Shown: positions 1 through 11,105, counted from the stretch's first letter. The stretch: 64,000 bases of DNA from Nonomuraea sp. SBT364 (GCF_001083785.1 NZ_LAVL01000035.1:1-64000); one strand, 5' to 3'. Made by a program: numbers and translations. The notes: generated from the letters alone by a model not told the origin.

Positions 1-68
1 GCGCCGGGGAGGGTCATCCAGGCGGGGACGCGGTCGCTGCCGCGCGGGGGGCCGGGGTGGTCAGTCAT
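1..68 (-). CDS. scpB: ScpB, N-terminal fragment
   Basis: Only the first 22 codons lie in the window; the gene runs off the left edge. The ATG at 68-66 overlaps the TGA of scpA (63-61), so translation is probably coupled. The readable peptide (start MTDHPGPPRG) is a variable N-terminus and carries no diagnostic motif. The call rests on position: scpB follows scpA directly in nearly all actinobacteria. ScpB is the winged-helix kleisin-binding subunit of the SMC-ScpAB condensin. The identity is inferred from synteny. Confidence 0.6.
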   Translation of the reverse strand, partial: MTDHPGPPRGSDRVPAWMTLPG

Positions 69-870
69 CTGCAGGATTCTCCGCGCTCTCCTCGTAGTCG
101 TCCCCCACCGAGACGTCGCCGTCGTCGGCGCCCGTCCAGGTGACGTGCAGGTCGCCGAGCGGTTCGAGCTGGTCGAACGTGACCGCCGACTCCCGGAAGA
201 GCTCCAGGACGGCGAGGAAGCGGGCGATGACCTCGAAGGTGCCCTCGCAGTCGGCGACCAGGGCCCTGAAGGTGGCTCTGCGCATGCGGCGCAGCCGCTG
301 GACCAGGATAGCGGCTTGTTCGCGGACGCTGGCGAGTGGTTGGTAGATGTGGCCGACGCTGACCGTGGGCGGCAGCTTCGGGGTGAAGGCCCTGGCGGCG
401 ATGCGGGCGAGCTGTTCGGGCCCGATGCCGAGGATGAGCTCCGGCAGCAGGTTGGCGAACTGGGGCTCCAGCGGGACGGTGCGGGGGAAGCGGAGCGCCT
501 CGTCGGCCAGCCGCCCGGCGAAGACCTTGGCCACCTCCTTGTAGGCCCGGTATTGCAGGAGGCGGGCGAACAGCAGGTCGCGGGCCTCCAGCAGGGCCAG
601 GTCCTCCTCGTCCTCGACCTCGCCCGAGGGCAGCAGCCGGGCCGCCTTCAGGTCGAGGAGCGTGGCGGCGACGAGCAGGAAGTGGCTGGTCTGGTCGAGG
701 TCCCACTCGGGGCCCCGGGAGCGGATGTAGGCGATGAACTCGTCGGTCACCTTGGACAGCGAGACCTCGGTGATGTCGAGCTTGTGCTTGGCGATCAGGC
801 CGAGGAGCAGATCGAAGGGTCCTTCGAAGACGTCCAGGTGAACCTGGAATCCCTGCTGCTGCTCGGTCAC
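61..870 (-). CDS. scpA: Segregation and condensation protein A (ScpA, kleisin)
   Basis: This 269-residue protein has the ScpA N-terminal signature: residues 8-60 contain VHLDVFEGPFDLLLGLI followed by KHKLDITEVSLSKVTDEF. The C-terminal winged-helix segment (RRATFRALVADCEGTFEVIARFLAVLEL in two parts) also matches kleisins. Known role: ScpA bridges the SMC ATPase heads and, with ScpB, forms the condensin complex that organises and separates chromosomes. The acidic tail after residue 245 is typical of actinobacterial forms. The ATG overlaps the stop of the upstream ParA-family gene by four bases (ATGA), and the stop overlaps scpB, so the three genes form one translationally coupled operon. Confidence 0.96.
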   Translation of the reverse strand: MTEQQQGFQVHLDVFEGPFDLLLGLIAKHKLDITEVSLSKVTDEFIAYIRSRGPEWDLDQTSHFLLVAATLLDLKAARLLPSGEVEDEEDLALLEARDLLFARLLQYRAYKEVAKVFAGRLADEALRFPRTVPLEPQFANLLPELILGIGPEQLARIAARAFTPKLPPTVSVGHIYQPLASVREQAAILVQRLRRMRRATFRALVADCEGTFEVIARFLAVLELFRESAVTFDQLEPLGDLHVTWTGADDGDVSVGDDYEESAENPADD

Positions 871-1808
871 CTGGCCATTGTCGCAGCCGCGGGCCAGCGC
901 GAGAGCACCTCGCGCGCCAGCTCACGGTAGGCGTTGGCGCCCAGGGACGAGGGGTCGAAGGTGGTGATCGGCTCGCCGGCGACGGTCGCGTCGGGGAAGC
1001 GCACCGTGCGGTTGATCACGGTGTGGAACACCTTGTCGCCGAACGCCTCGACGACCCGGGCGAGCACCTCGCGGCCGTGCAGGGTACGTGCGTCGTACAT
1101 GGTGGCGAGCAGGCCCTCGATCTCGAGGTCCTCGTTGAGCCGCTCCTGCACCTTGGTGATGGTGTCCATGAGCAGGGCGACGCCGCGCAGCGCGAAGAAC
1201 TCGCACTCCAGCGGCACCATGACGCCCTGGGCGCAGGTGAGCGCGTTGATGGTGAGCAGGCCGAGCGACGGCTGGCAGTCGATGAGGCAGACGTCGTAGT
1301 GCGGCAGCAGCGGCTTGATGACGCGGCCGAGCACCTGCTCGCGGGCGACCTCGGTGACGAGCTGGACCTCGGCCGCGGACAGGTCGATGTTGCTGGGCAG
1401 CAGGTCGAGGCCCTCGACGCCGGTCTCCAGCAGCACGTCCTCGGCGGTGACGTTGCGCTCCATCAGCAGGTTGTAGACCGTGAGGTCGAGCTGGAGCGGG
1501 TTGATGCCGAGGCCGACGGACAGGGCGCCCTGCGGGTCGAAGTCGACGAGCAGCACCTTGAGGCCGTATTCGACGAGGGCGGCGCCGAGGTTGATGGTGG
1601 TGGTGGTCTTGCCCACCCCGCCCTTCTGGTTGACCATGGCGACCACGCGGGCCGGGCCGTGGACGTCGCGCGGCGCCGGCTCGGGGAACACCGGCCGGGG
1701 GCGCCGGGTCGGGCCCAGGTTCACGCCACTGGAGGGCGCGTTGGTCTTGGTGTCTCCCCAGGGGTTGTCGGGGGTCCCCGGGGCCGAACCGTTGGTCTTC
1801 ACAGTCAC
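867..1808 (-). CDS. ParA/Soj-family P-loop ATPase
   Basis: This 313-residue protein has a deviant Walker A motif, KGGVGKT, at residues 62-68 (preceded by VVAMVNQ), then VDFDPQGALSVGLG and LIDCQPSLGLLTINAL. These are the canonical ParA/MinD motifs. About 50 proline-rich residues precede the ATPase fold and look disordered. The start is GTG at 1808, with a GGGAGG ribosome site nine bases upstream. It is the ParA homologue linked to scpA and xerD in actinobacteria, not the oriC-linked parAB pair: no parB is nearby. ParA proteins bind DNA as ATP dimers to position cargo. That this copy works with condensin is inferred from the operon. Confidence 0.93.
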   Translation of the reverse strand: MTVKTNGSAPGTPDNPWGDTKTNAPSSGVNLGPTRRPRPVFPEPAPRDVHGPARVVAMVNQKGGVGKTTTTINLGAALVEYGLKVLLVDFDPQGALSVGLGINPLQLDLTVYNLLMERNVTAEDVLLETGVEGLDLLPSNIDLSAAEVQLVTEVAREQVLGRVIKPLLPHYDVCLIDCQPSLGLLTINALTCAQGVMVPLECEFFALRGVALLMDTITKVQERLNEDLEIEGLLATMYDARTLHGREVLARVVEAFGDKVFHTVINRTVRFPDATVAGEPITTFDPSSLGANAYRELAREVLSRWPAAATMAR

Positions 1809-1841
1809 CAGCTCGAACCTCCCTGACGATCCCGAACCGGA

Positions 1842-1883
1842 CCGTCCGGACGGACACTATGGCGTCACCACTTAACGCGGCAA
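1842..1883 (-). promoter_or_regulatory. Candidate promoter and palindrome for the ParA-scpA-scpB operon
   Basis: On the minus strand TTGCCG (1883-1878), a 16-base spacer and CATAGT (1861-1856) form a plausible -35/-10 pair. A perfect 12-base palindrome, CCGTCCGGACGG, lies at 1842-1853, where transcription would begin. This is a pattern call only. No parS-like sequence was found here. Confidence 0.4.
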
Positions 1884-1924
1884 GGCGGCACGCCGATGTG
1901 CCGCACGACCCAAAAGACTATAGA

Positions 1925-2830
1925 TCACTGGAGGGCCCGGGGATGCGCTGCCGCGTAGACCTCGCGAAGTTTGTCGACGGTGACCAGTGTGTAGACCTGA
2001 GTGGTGGTGACGGAGGCGTGCCCGAGCAGTTCCTGGACGACCCTGACGTCGGCGCCGCCGTCGAGCAGGTGGGTGGCGAAGGAGTGGCGCAGGACGTGCG
2101 GGGAGATCCCGGCGAGCCCGGCGCGCACGGCGGCGGCCTGCAGCACCTCCCAGGCGCCCTGGCGGGTCAGCCGGCCGCCGCGGGCGTTGAGGAACACGGC
2201 CGGGGTGCCGCGGCCGTGGGCGAGCAGCCCGGGCCTGGCGCGGACCAGGTAGGCGTCGAGGGCGGCGCGGGCGTAGCGGCCCAGGGGGACGATGCGGGTG
2301 CGGCCGCCCTTGCCGCGCAGCCGTACCTGCTCGTCCTCCAGGTCGTCGACGGCCAGGCCGACGGCTTCGGAGATGCGGGCGCCGGTGCCGTACAGGACTT
2401 CGAGCAGGGCGCGGTTGCGCAGGGTGAGCGGCGCGCCGTCGGGGCCGGAGGCGGCGATGAGGCGTTCGACCTCGTCGACGGCGATGGCCTTGGGCAGGCG
2501 GCGGAGCTGGCGCGGCGGCCGTACCTGGTGGGCGGGGTCGTGCGCGGTGACGCCTTCGCGCAGCGCGAAGCGGTGCAGGCCGCGCACGGCGGAGACGGCG
2601 CGCGCGGCCGAGCTGGCGACGAGCGCGGGGTGGTCGCCGTCGCCTTCGCGCAGCGCGGCGAGGAAGGCGCGCACGTCGGCCTCCCCCACCTCGTCGAGGC
2701 GGAGGCGGCCGCGGGCCTGCAGGTGCTCCAGGTAGCGGCGCAGGTCGCGCCGGTAGGAGGCGAGCGTGTTGGCAGCCAGGCCCCGCTCCACCGCCAGATG
2801 GGCGAGGTAGCTGGAGAGCACCGCCTCCAC
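1925..2830 (-). CDS. xerD: Tyrosine recombinase XerD
   Basis: This 301-residue site-specific recombinase resolves chromosome dimers at dif together with XerC. An N-terminal SAM-like core-binding domain (about residues 1-90) precedes the catalytic domain. The catalytic residues can be read: R152 in GARISE, K174 in GKGGRTR, H245 and R248 in HVLRHSF, H271 in GHASVTTTQ and the nucleophile Y280. Length and motifs are standard, so this is the housekeeping enzyme and not a phage integrase. It lies 15 bp downstream of the Nudix gene on the same strand and 116 bp before the ParA-family gene, as in other actinomycetes. Confidence 0.95.
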   Translation of the reverse strand: MEAVLSSYLAHLAVERGLAANTLASYRRDLRRYLEHLQARGRLRLDEVGEADVRAFLAALREGDGDHPALVASSAARAVSAVRGLHRFALREGVTAHDPAHQVRPPRQLRRLPKAIAVDEVERLIAASGPDGAPLTLRNRALLEVLYGTGARISEAVGLAVDDLEDEQVRLRGKGGRTRIVPLGRYARAALDAYLVRARPGLLAHGRGTPAVFLNARGGRLTRQGAWEVLQAAAVRAGLAGISPHVLRHSFATHLLDGGADVRVVQELLGHASVTTTQVYTLVTVDKLREVYAAAHPRALQ

Positions 2831-2845
2831 GGATGGTCCTTCCGG

Positions 2846-5193
<2,348 letters not shown>

Positions 5194-5227
5194 CTAACAG
5201 GATGACCTAGCGGTAACTTTGATCCCT

Positions 5228-5872
5228 ATGTCACTTGTACGGCGGGCGTTCGGCACGCTGATCCACCGGGCCTACGCCGCGATCCGCGACGCCGGGGCCA
5301 TCACGCCGCAGACGCCCGCGGGTCATCGATTCCGCCGGCTGGGCGACGGGGCGAAGATCGCCTTCCCACCGGCCGCGATCTTCGGCGAACGCTGGATCGA
5401 GATCGGCGACCACACGCTGATCGGCGAGCGGGTGTCGATCTCCTGCGGCATGTGGCCGGGCGTGGAGCTGGGCTCCGGCTCGATCCTGCGGATCGGCGGG
5501 GGCTGCTCGATCGGCAGGGGCACGCACATCGTGGCCCACCAGTCGATCGACATCGGCGACGACGTCTTCACCGGCCCGTACGTGTACGTCACGGACCAGA
5601 ATCACGTGTACGACGACCCGGACATCCCGATCGGCAGGCAGTGGCCGCGCAACAGCCCGGTCTCGATCGGCTCCGGCTCGTGGCTGGGCGCGGGGGCGAT
5701 CATCCTGCCGGGCACCCGGCTGGGCCGCCAGTGCGTGGTGGCGGGCGGCGCGGTGGTGCGCGGCGAGTTCCCGGACCACAGCGTGGTGGCGGGCGTGCCT
5801 GCCAGGCTGGTGCGGCGTTACGACCCCGAGCACGGATGGCACGATCCAGGCGTGGCACTGGCGATCGACTGA
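5228..5872 (+). CDS. Left-handed beta-helix (hexapeptide) acyltransferase
   Basis: This 214-residue protein carries hexapeptide repeats from about residue 65 (IEIGDHTLIGERVSI) to 190. The late motifs SWLGAGAIILPG and VVAGGAVVRGEFPDHSVVAGVPARLV are those of O-acetyltransferases of the WbbJ/maltose-acetyltransferase type. Such proteins are trimers that transfer acetyl groups from acetyl-CoA to sugars or cell-surface glycans; the acceptor cannot be read here. ATG 5228 is preferred over an in-frame TTG at 5219. A TAACTT at 5214-5219 sits eight bases upstream, and with no Shine-Dalgarno visible the message may be leaderless. It stands alone, divergent from pyrG. Confidence 0.82.
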   Translation: MSLVRRAFGTLIHRAYAAIRDAGAITPQTPAGHRFRRLGDGAKIAFPPAAIFGERWIEIGDHTLIGERVSISCGMWPGVELGSGSILRIGGGCSIGRGTHIVAHQSIDIGDDVFTGPYVYVTDQNHVYDDPDIPIGRQWPRNSPVSIGSGSWLGAGAIILPGTRLGRQCVVAGGAVVRGEFPDHSVVAGVPARLVRRYDPEHGWHDPGVALAID

Positions 5873-5911
5873 CTCTGGACCGAACATACTTCTGGCGGTT
5901 AGCGTCGGGGC

Positions 5912-7027
5912 ATGCGGACCGGCATCTCCCAGCGTCTGGGCATCGAGTTCCCGCTGTTCGCCTTCAGTCACTGCCGTGACGTGGTGGCCGCGGTCACCAA
6001 CGCGGGCGGGTTCGGCGTGCTGGGCGCGATCGCGTACACGCCCGAGCAGCTCGACGCCGAGCTCACCTGGATCGACCGGCGGGTGGGCGGCCGGCCGTAC
6101 GGGGTGGACGTGCTCGTCCCCGGCCGCGTCGACGCGGCGGCGCTGGAGGGCGGCGTGGCGCGGGCGATCCCGGACCGGCACCGCGACTACGTCCTGCACC
6201 TGCTGGCCAAGTACGGCGTGCCCGGCCATCCCCCGGCGAGCGGCGGGGCGGACGAGTTCGGCAGGCGGGTGACGGCGGCGGGCGCGGCGGGACTGGCCGA
6301 CGTGGCGCTCAAGCACCCGATCGGGCTGATCGCCAGCGCGCTCGGGCCGCCCCCGCCGGAACTGGTGGACCGCGCGCGGGAGGCGGGCGTGCCGGTGGCG
6401 GCGCTGGTCGGCACCGTGGAGCACGCGCGCAGGCAGGTGGCGGCGGGCGCGGACATCGTCGTCGCGCAGGGCACGGAGGCGGGCGGGCACACCGGCGAGA
6501 TCTCCACGATGGTGCTGGTGCCGCAGGTGGTGGACGCGGTGGCGCCGGTCCCGGTGCTCGCGGCGGGCGGCATCGCCTCGGGACGCCAGATGGCGGCGGC
6601 CATGGCTCTGGGCGCGCAGGGCGTGTGGTGCGGCTCGGTCTGGCTGACGACCGAGGAGGCCGAGACGTCGCCCGCGGTCAAGCGCAAGCTGCTGGCCGCC
6701 TCGTCGCTCGACACGGTCCGCTCGCGCTCGCGCACCGGCAAGCCCGCCCGGCAGCTGCGCTCGGCGTGGACCGACGAGTGGGACTCCGGCCAGGAGAGCC
6801 CCGGGCCGCTCGCGATGCCGCTGCAGATGCTGGTGGCCGAGCGGGCGATGGCGCGCATCGGCGCGGCGGCCGAACGCGGCGAGCCCGGCGCCGTCGAGCT
6901 GGCCACCTACTTCGTTGGTCAGGTCGTCGGCCAGCTCGACCGGGTGCAGCCGGCCCGCGAGGTGGTCTACGGGATGGTGTACGAGTTCGCCGAGGCGGTG
7001 GAGCGGCTGTCCAGGCTCTCCCGGTGA
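5912..7027 (+). CDS. Nitronate monooxygenase family (2-nitropropane dioxygenase-like) FMN protein
   Basis: This 371-residue TIM-barrel flavoprotein begins with RLGIEFPLFAFSHCRDVVAAV and has NAGGFGVLGA, the glycine-rich pair conserved in the family. AQGTEAGGHTGE contains the family histidine, and LAAGGIASGRQMAAAMALGAQGV forms the FMN phosphate site. Family members oxidise alkyl nitronates to carbonyls and nitrite; some actinobacterial relatives have unknown substrates, so the exact reaction is uncertain. The stop overlaps a possible GTG start of the GntR gene. TAGCGT lies just before the ATG and may be the -10 of a leaderless promoter. Confidence 0.85.
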   Translation: MRTGISQRLGIEFPLFAFSHCRDVVAAVTNAGGFGVLGAIAYTPEQLDAELTWIDRRVGGRPYGVDVLVPGRVDAAALEGGVARAIPDRHRDYVLHLLAKYGVPGHPPASGGADEFGRRVTAAGAAGLADVALKHPIGLIASALGPPPPELVDRAREAGVPVAALVGTVEHARRQVAAGADIVVAQGTEAGGHTGEISTMVLVPQVVDAVAPVPVLAAGGIASGRQMAAAMALGAQGVWCGSVWLTTEEAETSPAVKRKLLAASSLDTVRSRSRTGKPARQLRSAWTDEWDSGQESPGPLAMPLQMLVAERAMARIGAAAERGEPGAVELATYFVGQVVGQLDRVQPAREVVYGMVYEFAEAVERLSRLSR

Positions 7028-7044
7028 CCGGCTACGATGCCCGA

Positions 7045-7788
7045 ATGGTCGGGAATCCTCCCGAGCTGGAACGCGGCACCGGGGTTCCCGCGCACGTGCA
7101 GATCGAGCGCTGGCTGCTCGACTCGATCTCCAGCGGCGACATGGAACCGGGCGACCGGCTGCCCGGCGAGCGTGAGCTGGCGGGGCGGCTCGGCGTGAGC
7201 CGGATGACGCTGCGCCAGGCGCTGGCCACGCTGGAGCGCGACGGGGTGCTGGTCAGGATGCCGGGCCGGGCGGGCGGGGCGTTCGTGGCCGAGCCGCGCG
7301 CCGACCGTGACCTGACGGGGCTGGCCGGGTTCACCGAGCAGATGCGGCGCGCCCACCTGCGCGCCGGCGCGCGCATCCTGACGGCGGCCACCGTGCCCGC
7401 GCCCGCCGCCGTGGCCGCCGCGCTGGAGGTCGCCCCCGGCTCCGCGGTGCACGAGGTCGCGCGGGTCCGCTCGGCCGGGCGGTCGCCGGTGGCGCTCGAA
7501 CGCTCCTTCTTCCCCGCGCTGCCGGGCTTCCTCGCGCACGACCTGTCGGGGTCGCTGTACGCGCTGCTGGCCGACGGGTACGGCCTGGCGCCCCGCACCG
7601 CGGTGGAGCATCTGGACCCGGTCATCGCCGGCCCCGCCGAGGCGGCCGAGCTGGGCGTCGGGCCGGGAGCGCCGCTGATGCGCGTCGAGCGGACCGCCTA
7701 CGCCGCCGACGGCACCCCGGTGGAGCACGCCCACGACCTGTTCCGGCCCGACCGGGTGCGGATCACGGTGCGCAGCGGCGTCACGTGA
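7045..7788 (+). CDS. GntR-family regulator, HutC subfamily (UTRA domain)
   Basis: Residues 10-75 form the winged-helix GntR domain (GDRLPGERELAGRLGVSRMTLRQAL). Residues from about 85 onward form a UTRA ligand-binding domain, ending in LMRVERTAYAADGTPVEHAHDLFRPDRVRITV. HutC-type regulators sense small metabolites and usually bind sites built on GTCTAGAC. Exactly such a site lies at 10158-10167 between the neighbouring catabolic genes. ATG 7045 gives 247 residues; a GTG at 7024 overlapping the previous stop is also possible. The 3' end overlaps the convergent dehydrogenase gene by eight bases. Regulation of that pair by this protein is inferred. Confidence 0.9.
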   Translation: MVGNPPELERGTGVPAHVQIERWLLDSISSGDMEPGDRLPGERELAGRLGVSRMTLRQALATLERDGVLVRMPGRAGGAFVAEPRADRDLTGLAGFTEQMRRAHLRAGARILTAATVPAPAAVAAALEVAPGSAVHEVARVRSAGRSPVALERSFFPALPGFLAHDLSGSLYALLADGYGLAPRTAVEHLDPVIAGPAEAAELGVGPGAPLMRVERTAYAADGTPVEHAHDLFRPDRVRITVRSGVT

Positions 7789-10126
7789 CCACCGTGGCGG
7801 GCACCCAGGCGCCCTCCACCTCGACCTCGACATCCATGCCGCCGCCCTTGTCCAGGTAGGCGTAGGCGATCGACTGCCCGTCGGTGTGGCCGTAGCCGCC
7901 GGAGGTCACCCGGGCCACGACCCGGCCGTCGAGGCGGACCGGCTCGTTGCCGAGCGCCACCGCGAGCGGATCGGCGAGCACCAGGCGGCGCAGCCGGCGC
8001 GCCGGGTCGGGATCGAGCGCGTCGCGGCCCAGGAACTCCTTGTCGAGCTTGACGGCGAACCCCAGCCCGGCCTCGTACGGCGTGGTCTCGGGCCCGATGT
8101 CGGCCCCCCACACCCGGTAGCCCTTCTCCAGCCGCAGGCTGTCGATGGCCCGGTAGCCGCCGGCCACCAGCCCGTACGGCTCGCCGGCCCGCCACAGCGC
8201 CTGCCACAGGCCCAGGCCGTACTCGGTGGAGCAGTAGAGCTCCCAGCCGAACTCGCCGACGAACGTCACCCGCAGCGCCAGCACCGGCACGTCGCCCACG
8301 GTCAGCTCGCGCGCGGTCATGAACGGGAAGTCCAGGGCGTCGGGCGTGAGCGTGGCGAGGATGTCGCGGGCGCGCGGCCCCCACAGGGCGAAGCAGGCGT
8401 GGCGGCCGGTCACGTCGGCCAGGCGGACGTCGGCGCCGCGCAGCCGGGCCTGCTTGCGCAGCCAGCCGAGGTCGTGGGAGCCGAACGCGGTGCCGGTGAC
8501 GACGAGGAACTCCCGCTCGCCGCGCCGGGTGACGGTGAAGTCGCACTCGATCCCGCCGCGCCGGTTGAGCGCCTGCGTGTAGGTGACGTCCCCCACCCGG
8601 CGGGCGACGCGGTTGGCGCACACCCATTCCAGCAGGGACGCGGCGTCCGGCCCGGTGACCTCGATCTTGGCGAACGAGCTCTCGTCGAACAGCCCGGCCG
8701 TGGTGCGGGTGGCGCGGTGCTCGGCGGCGACGGCGGGCGACCAGTTGCGCCCCGCCCAGCCGCGCGGCCTTGCGCCGTCACCGGCCGGCTCGTTGGCCGT
8801 GTAGTAGTTGACCCGCTCCCAGCCGGCCTTCTCGCCGAAGACCGCGCCGTGCGCGGCGTGCCAGCCGTAGGCGGGGGACGTGCGCAGCGGGCGGCCCGCC
8901 GAGCGCTCGTCGCCGGGGTATCGGATGTCGTAGTAGGTCTCGTAGTTCTCCACCGCGCGGGCCAGCGTGTAGGACGGGGATCGGTAGTGGGCGCCGAAGC
9001 GGCGGATGTCCATGTGCCAGACGTCCATGCCGGGCTCGCCCTCGACGATCCACTCGGCCATGATCCTGCCGATGCCGCCGGCGCCGGCGATGCCGTGGGC
9101 GCAGAAGCCGGCCGCCACGTAGAAGCCGCCGACCTCGGTCTCCCCCAGGCAGAACTCGTTGTCCGGGGTGAACGCCTCCGGGCCGTTGATGAGCTTGCGG
9201 ATGCCGACGTCGGCCATCGCGGGCACGCGGATCCGGGAGTTCTCGGAGATCTCCTCGAACCTCGGCCAGTCCTCCGGCAGCAGCCGCCCGTTGAAGTCGG
9301 CCGGGATCGCGTCGTAGGACGACTCCCCCGCCGTCCACGGCGCGCAGGTCCGCTCGTAGCCGCCCATGACCAGGCCGCTGACCTCCTGCCGGTAGTAGAC
9401 GAGCAGGTCGGGGTCGCGCAACGTGGGCAGCCCGGCGTGCTCGTGGAAGCCGTCGGTGACCACGTACTGGTGCGACATCGGCACGATCGGGACCCGCACG
9501 CCGGCCATCCGGCCGATCTCGGCGGCGAACATGCCGCCGCAGTTGACGACCACCTCGCAGTCGATGTCGCCCTGGTCGGTGCGCACCCGCGTCACGCGGC
9601 CGCGCTCGACGTCCAGGCCGAGGACCCGGGTGCGGGTGAGGACGCGCGCGCCGCCCTCCCTGGCCCCTGCCGTCAGCGCGTAGCACAGCCGTGACGGGTC
9701 GATCTGGCCGTCGGTGGGCAGGTAGGCGGCGCCGACGACGCCCTCGGGGTTCATCAGCGGGAACAGCTCGGCCGCCTCGGCGACGGAGATCTCCTCCAGC
9801 GGCAGGCCGAACGTGCGGGCCCAGCCGATCTGGCGGCGGATCTCGGCCATCCGCTCCGGGGTGGAGGCGAGCTTGATGCCGCCGCACTCCGTCCAGCCCG
9901 CGTCGAGGGTGCGGTAGAGCTCGACGGAGTACTGGTTCATCCGGGTCAGCGTCGGGTCGGCGCGGAGCTGGCCGACCAGGCCCGCCGAGTGGAAGGTCGA
10001 GCCGCTGGTGAGCTCGTCGCGCTCCAGCAGGACGACGTCCCGCTCGCCGAGCCTGGTCAGGTGGTAGGCGACGGAGGCGCCGCCCACGCCGCCCCCGATG
10101 ATCACGATGCGCGCCGAGTCGCTCAT
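7781..10126 (-). CDS. FAD-dependent dimethylglycine/sarcosine dehydrogenase-like protein with GcvT domain
   Basis: This 781-residue two-domain enzyme starts with an FAD-binding DAO fold (IVIIGGGVGGASVAYHL, then LLERDELTSGSTFHSAGLVGQLR) that covers about 400 residues. The C-terminal half is an aminomethyltransferase (GcvT) fold with LFDESSFAKIEVTGPDAASLL and FVGEFGWELYCS. Known relatives oxidatively demethylate dimethylglycine or sarcosine and pass the one-carbon unit to tetrahydrofolate. GSTFHSAGL contains the conserved histidine region used for covalent FAD attachment. It is divergent from a choline-kinase-like gene and controlled by a shared palindrome, which suggests a choline, betaine or related amine pathway. 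The precise substrate is not provable from sequence. Confidence 0.85.
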   Translation of the reverse strand: MSDSARIVIIGGGVGGASVAYHLTRLGERDVVLLERDELTSGSTFHSAGLVGQLRADPTLTRMNQYSVELYRTLDAGWTECGGIKLASTPERMAEIRRQIGWARTFGLPLEEISVAEAAELFPLMNPEGVVGAAYLPTDGQIDPSRLCYALTAGAREGGARVLTRTRVLGLDVERGRVTRVRTDQGDIDCEVVVNCGGMFAAEIGRMAGVRVPIVPMSHQYVVTDGFHEHAGLPTLRDPDLLVYYRQEVSGLVMGGYERTCAPWTAGESSYDAIPADFNGRLLPEDWPRFEEISENSRIRVPAMADVGIRKLINGPEAFTPDNEFCLGETEVGGFYVAAGFCAHGIAGAGGIGRIMAEWIVEGEPGMDVWHMDIRRFGAHYRSPSYTLARAVENYETYYDIRYPGDERSAGRPLRTSPAYGWHAAHGAVFGEKAGWERVNYYTANEPAGDGARPRGWAGRNWSPAVAAEHRATRTTAGLFDESSFAKIEVTGPDAASLLEWVCANRVARRVGDVTYTQALNRRGGIECDFTVTRRGEREFLVVTGTAFGSHDLGWLRKQARLRGADVRLADVTGRHACFALWGPRARDILATLTPDALDFPFMTARELTVGDVPVLALRVTFVGEFGWELYCSTEYGLGLWQALWRAGEPYGLVAGGYRAIDSLRLEKGYRVWGADIGPETTPYEAGLGFAVKLDKEFLGRDALDPDPARRLRRLVLADPLAVALGNEPVRLDGRVVARVTSGGYGHTDGQSIAYAYLDKGGGMDVEVEVEGAWVPATVVT

Positions 10127-10134
10127 GCCCGCGA

Positions 10135-10190
10135 GGCTAACCGGCGGGGGCCTAAAAGGTCTAGACCGTTTAGCGGGGCGGAGCTAGCAT
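10135..10190. promoter_or_regulatory. Bidirectional leaderless promoter pair sharing one HutC-type operator
   Basis: A near-perfect 22-base palindrome spans 10152-10173 with core GGTCTAGACC at 10158-10167; one base pair of the 11 mismatches. The core supplies a TAGACC -35 hexamer in each direction. Rightward: -35 at 10162-10167, 17-base spacer, TAGCAT at 10185-10190, ATG at 10196. Leftward: -35 at 10163-10158, 17-base spacer, TTAGCC at 10140-10135, ATG at 10126. Both messages would be leaderless. The core is the type of site bound by HutC-subfamily GntR regulators, one of which is encoded at 7045-7788. Confidence 0.75.
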
Positions 10191-10195
10191 CGACC

Positions 10196-11101
10196 ATGGC
10201 CGTGCTCGAGGTACTCGACCGCATCCCCCTGCTGACCGGTGTGCCGCGCTCCGTGGAGGAGCTGCCCGGCGGGCTGACCAACCGCAACTACAAGGTGACC
10301 ACCCCGGGCGGGGCGTACGTGGTGCGGGTGTGGGCCAGCGACGGGGCGCTGCTGGCCATCGACCGCGACGCCGAGCACGCCTCGTCGATCGCAGCCGCGC
10401 GGGCCGGGGTGGGCGCCCCGGTGCACGCCTACCTGCCGGACGAGGGGGTGCTGGTCGTGGGGTTCATCCCGGGGCGGACGTTCACCGCGGCCGACGTGCG
10501 CGACCCGGCCAACCTGCCGCGGGTGGCCGAGGCGTGCCGGCGGCTGCACTCCGGGCCGCGGTTCGTCCGCGACTTCGACATGTTCGACGTGCAGCGGCGT
10601 TACCTGGAGATCGTGCGGGAGCGGGGGTTCCGGCTGCCGGATCGGTATCTGGAGTTCATGCCCGTCGTTGAGCAACTCCGGAAATGTCTGGAAATTAGGG
10701 CAGAAGGCACCGTTCCGTGTAACAACGACCTGCTGGCCGGGAACATCATCGACGACGGCCGGCGGCTGTGGCTCATCGACTACGAGTACGCCGGCAACAA
10801 CGACGCCTGCTTCGAGCTGGGCAACGTGTGGAGCGAGTCGGACCTGTCGCTGGAGCAGCTCGAAGAGCTCGTCACCGCCTACTACGGCCGCCGCCTGCGC
10901 AACCGGATCGCCCGCGCGCGGCTGCTCGGCCTGATGGCCAGATACGGCTGGACGCTGTGGGCCTCCATCCAGGACGGCGCCAACGACACGATCGACTTCG
11001 ACTTCTGGGCCTGGGGCATGGACAAGTACGAGCGGGCCGTGGCCGAGTTCACCGGCGACGGGCTGGGGCGCCTCATGGACGAGGCGGCCCGGGCAGACTA
11101 G
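10196..11101 (+). CDS. Choline/ethanolamine kinase-like phosphotransferase
   Basis: This 301-residue protein has the protein-kinase-like fold of aminoglycoside/choline kinases. ELPGGLTNRNYKV forms the N-lobe nucleotide loop, CNNDLLAGN at residues 175-183 is the Brenner catalytic loop (asparagine where many kinases have histidine, a common variant in this family) and LIDYEYAG holds the metal-binding D195. It probably phosphorylates a choline-like amino alcohol; its partner is the divergent dehydrogenase. Codons for about residues 158-175 (10666-10720) are AT-rich and rare compared with the rest. The start is leaderless, five bases after the -10. Confidence 0.8.
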   Translation: MAVLEVLDRIPLLTGVPRSVEELPGGLTNRNYKVTTPGGAYVVRVWASDGALLAIDRDAEHASSIAAARAGVGAPVHAYLPDEGVLVVGFIPGRTFTAADVRDPANLPRVAEACRRLHSGPRFVRDFDMFDVQRRYLEIVRERGFRLPDRYLEFMPVVEQLRKCLEIRAEGTVPCNNDLLAGNIIDDGRRLWLIDYEYAGNNDACFELGNVWSESDLSLEQLEELVTAYYGRRLRNRIARARLLGLMARYGWTLWASIQDGANDTIDFDFWAWGMDKYERAVAEFTGDGLGRLMDEAARAD

Positions 11102-11105
11102 GGGC

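Noticed and set aside
65-1857. Long overlapping frames on both strands across scpA and the ParA-family gene
   Set aside because: Arginine/alanine/proline-rich frames typical of high-G+C antisense reading; no motifs, and the sense genes are certain.
1809-1924. parS or replication-origin signals near the ParA-family gene
   Set aside because: No TGTTTCACGTGAAACA-like sequence and no dnaA, parB or DnaA boxes in the region.
1925-2830. Phage or mobile-element integrase
   Set aside because: Sequence and operon context match housekeeping XerD; no att-like repeats flank it.
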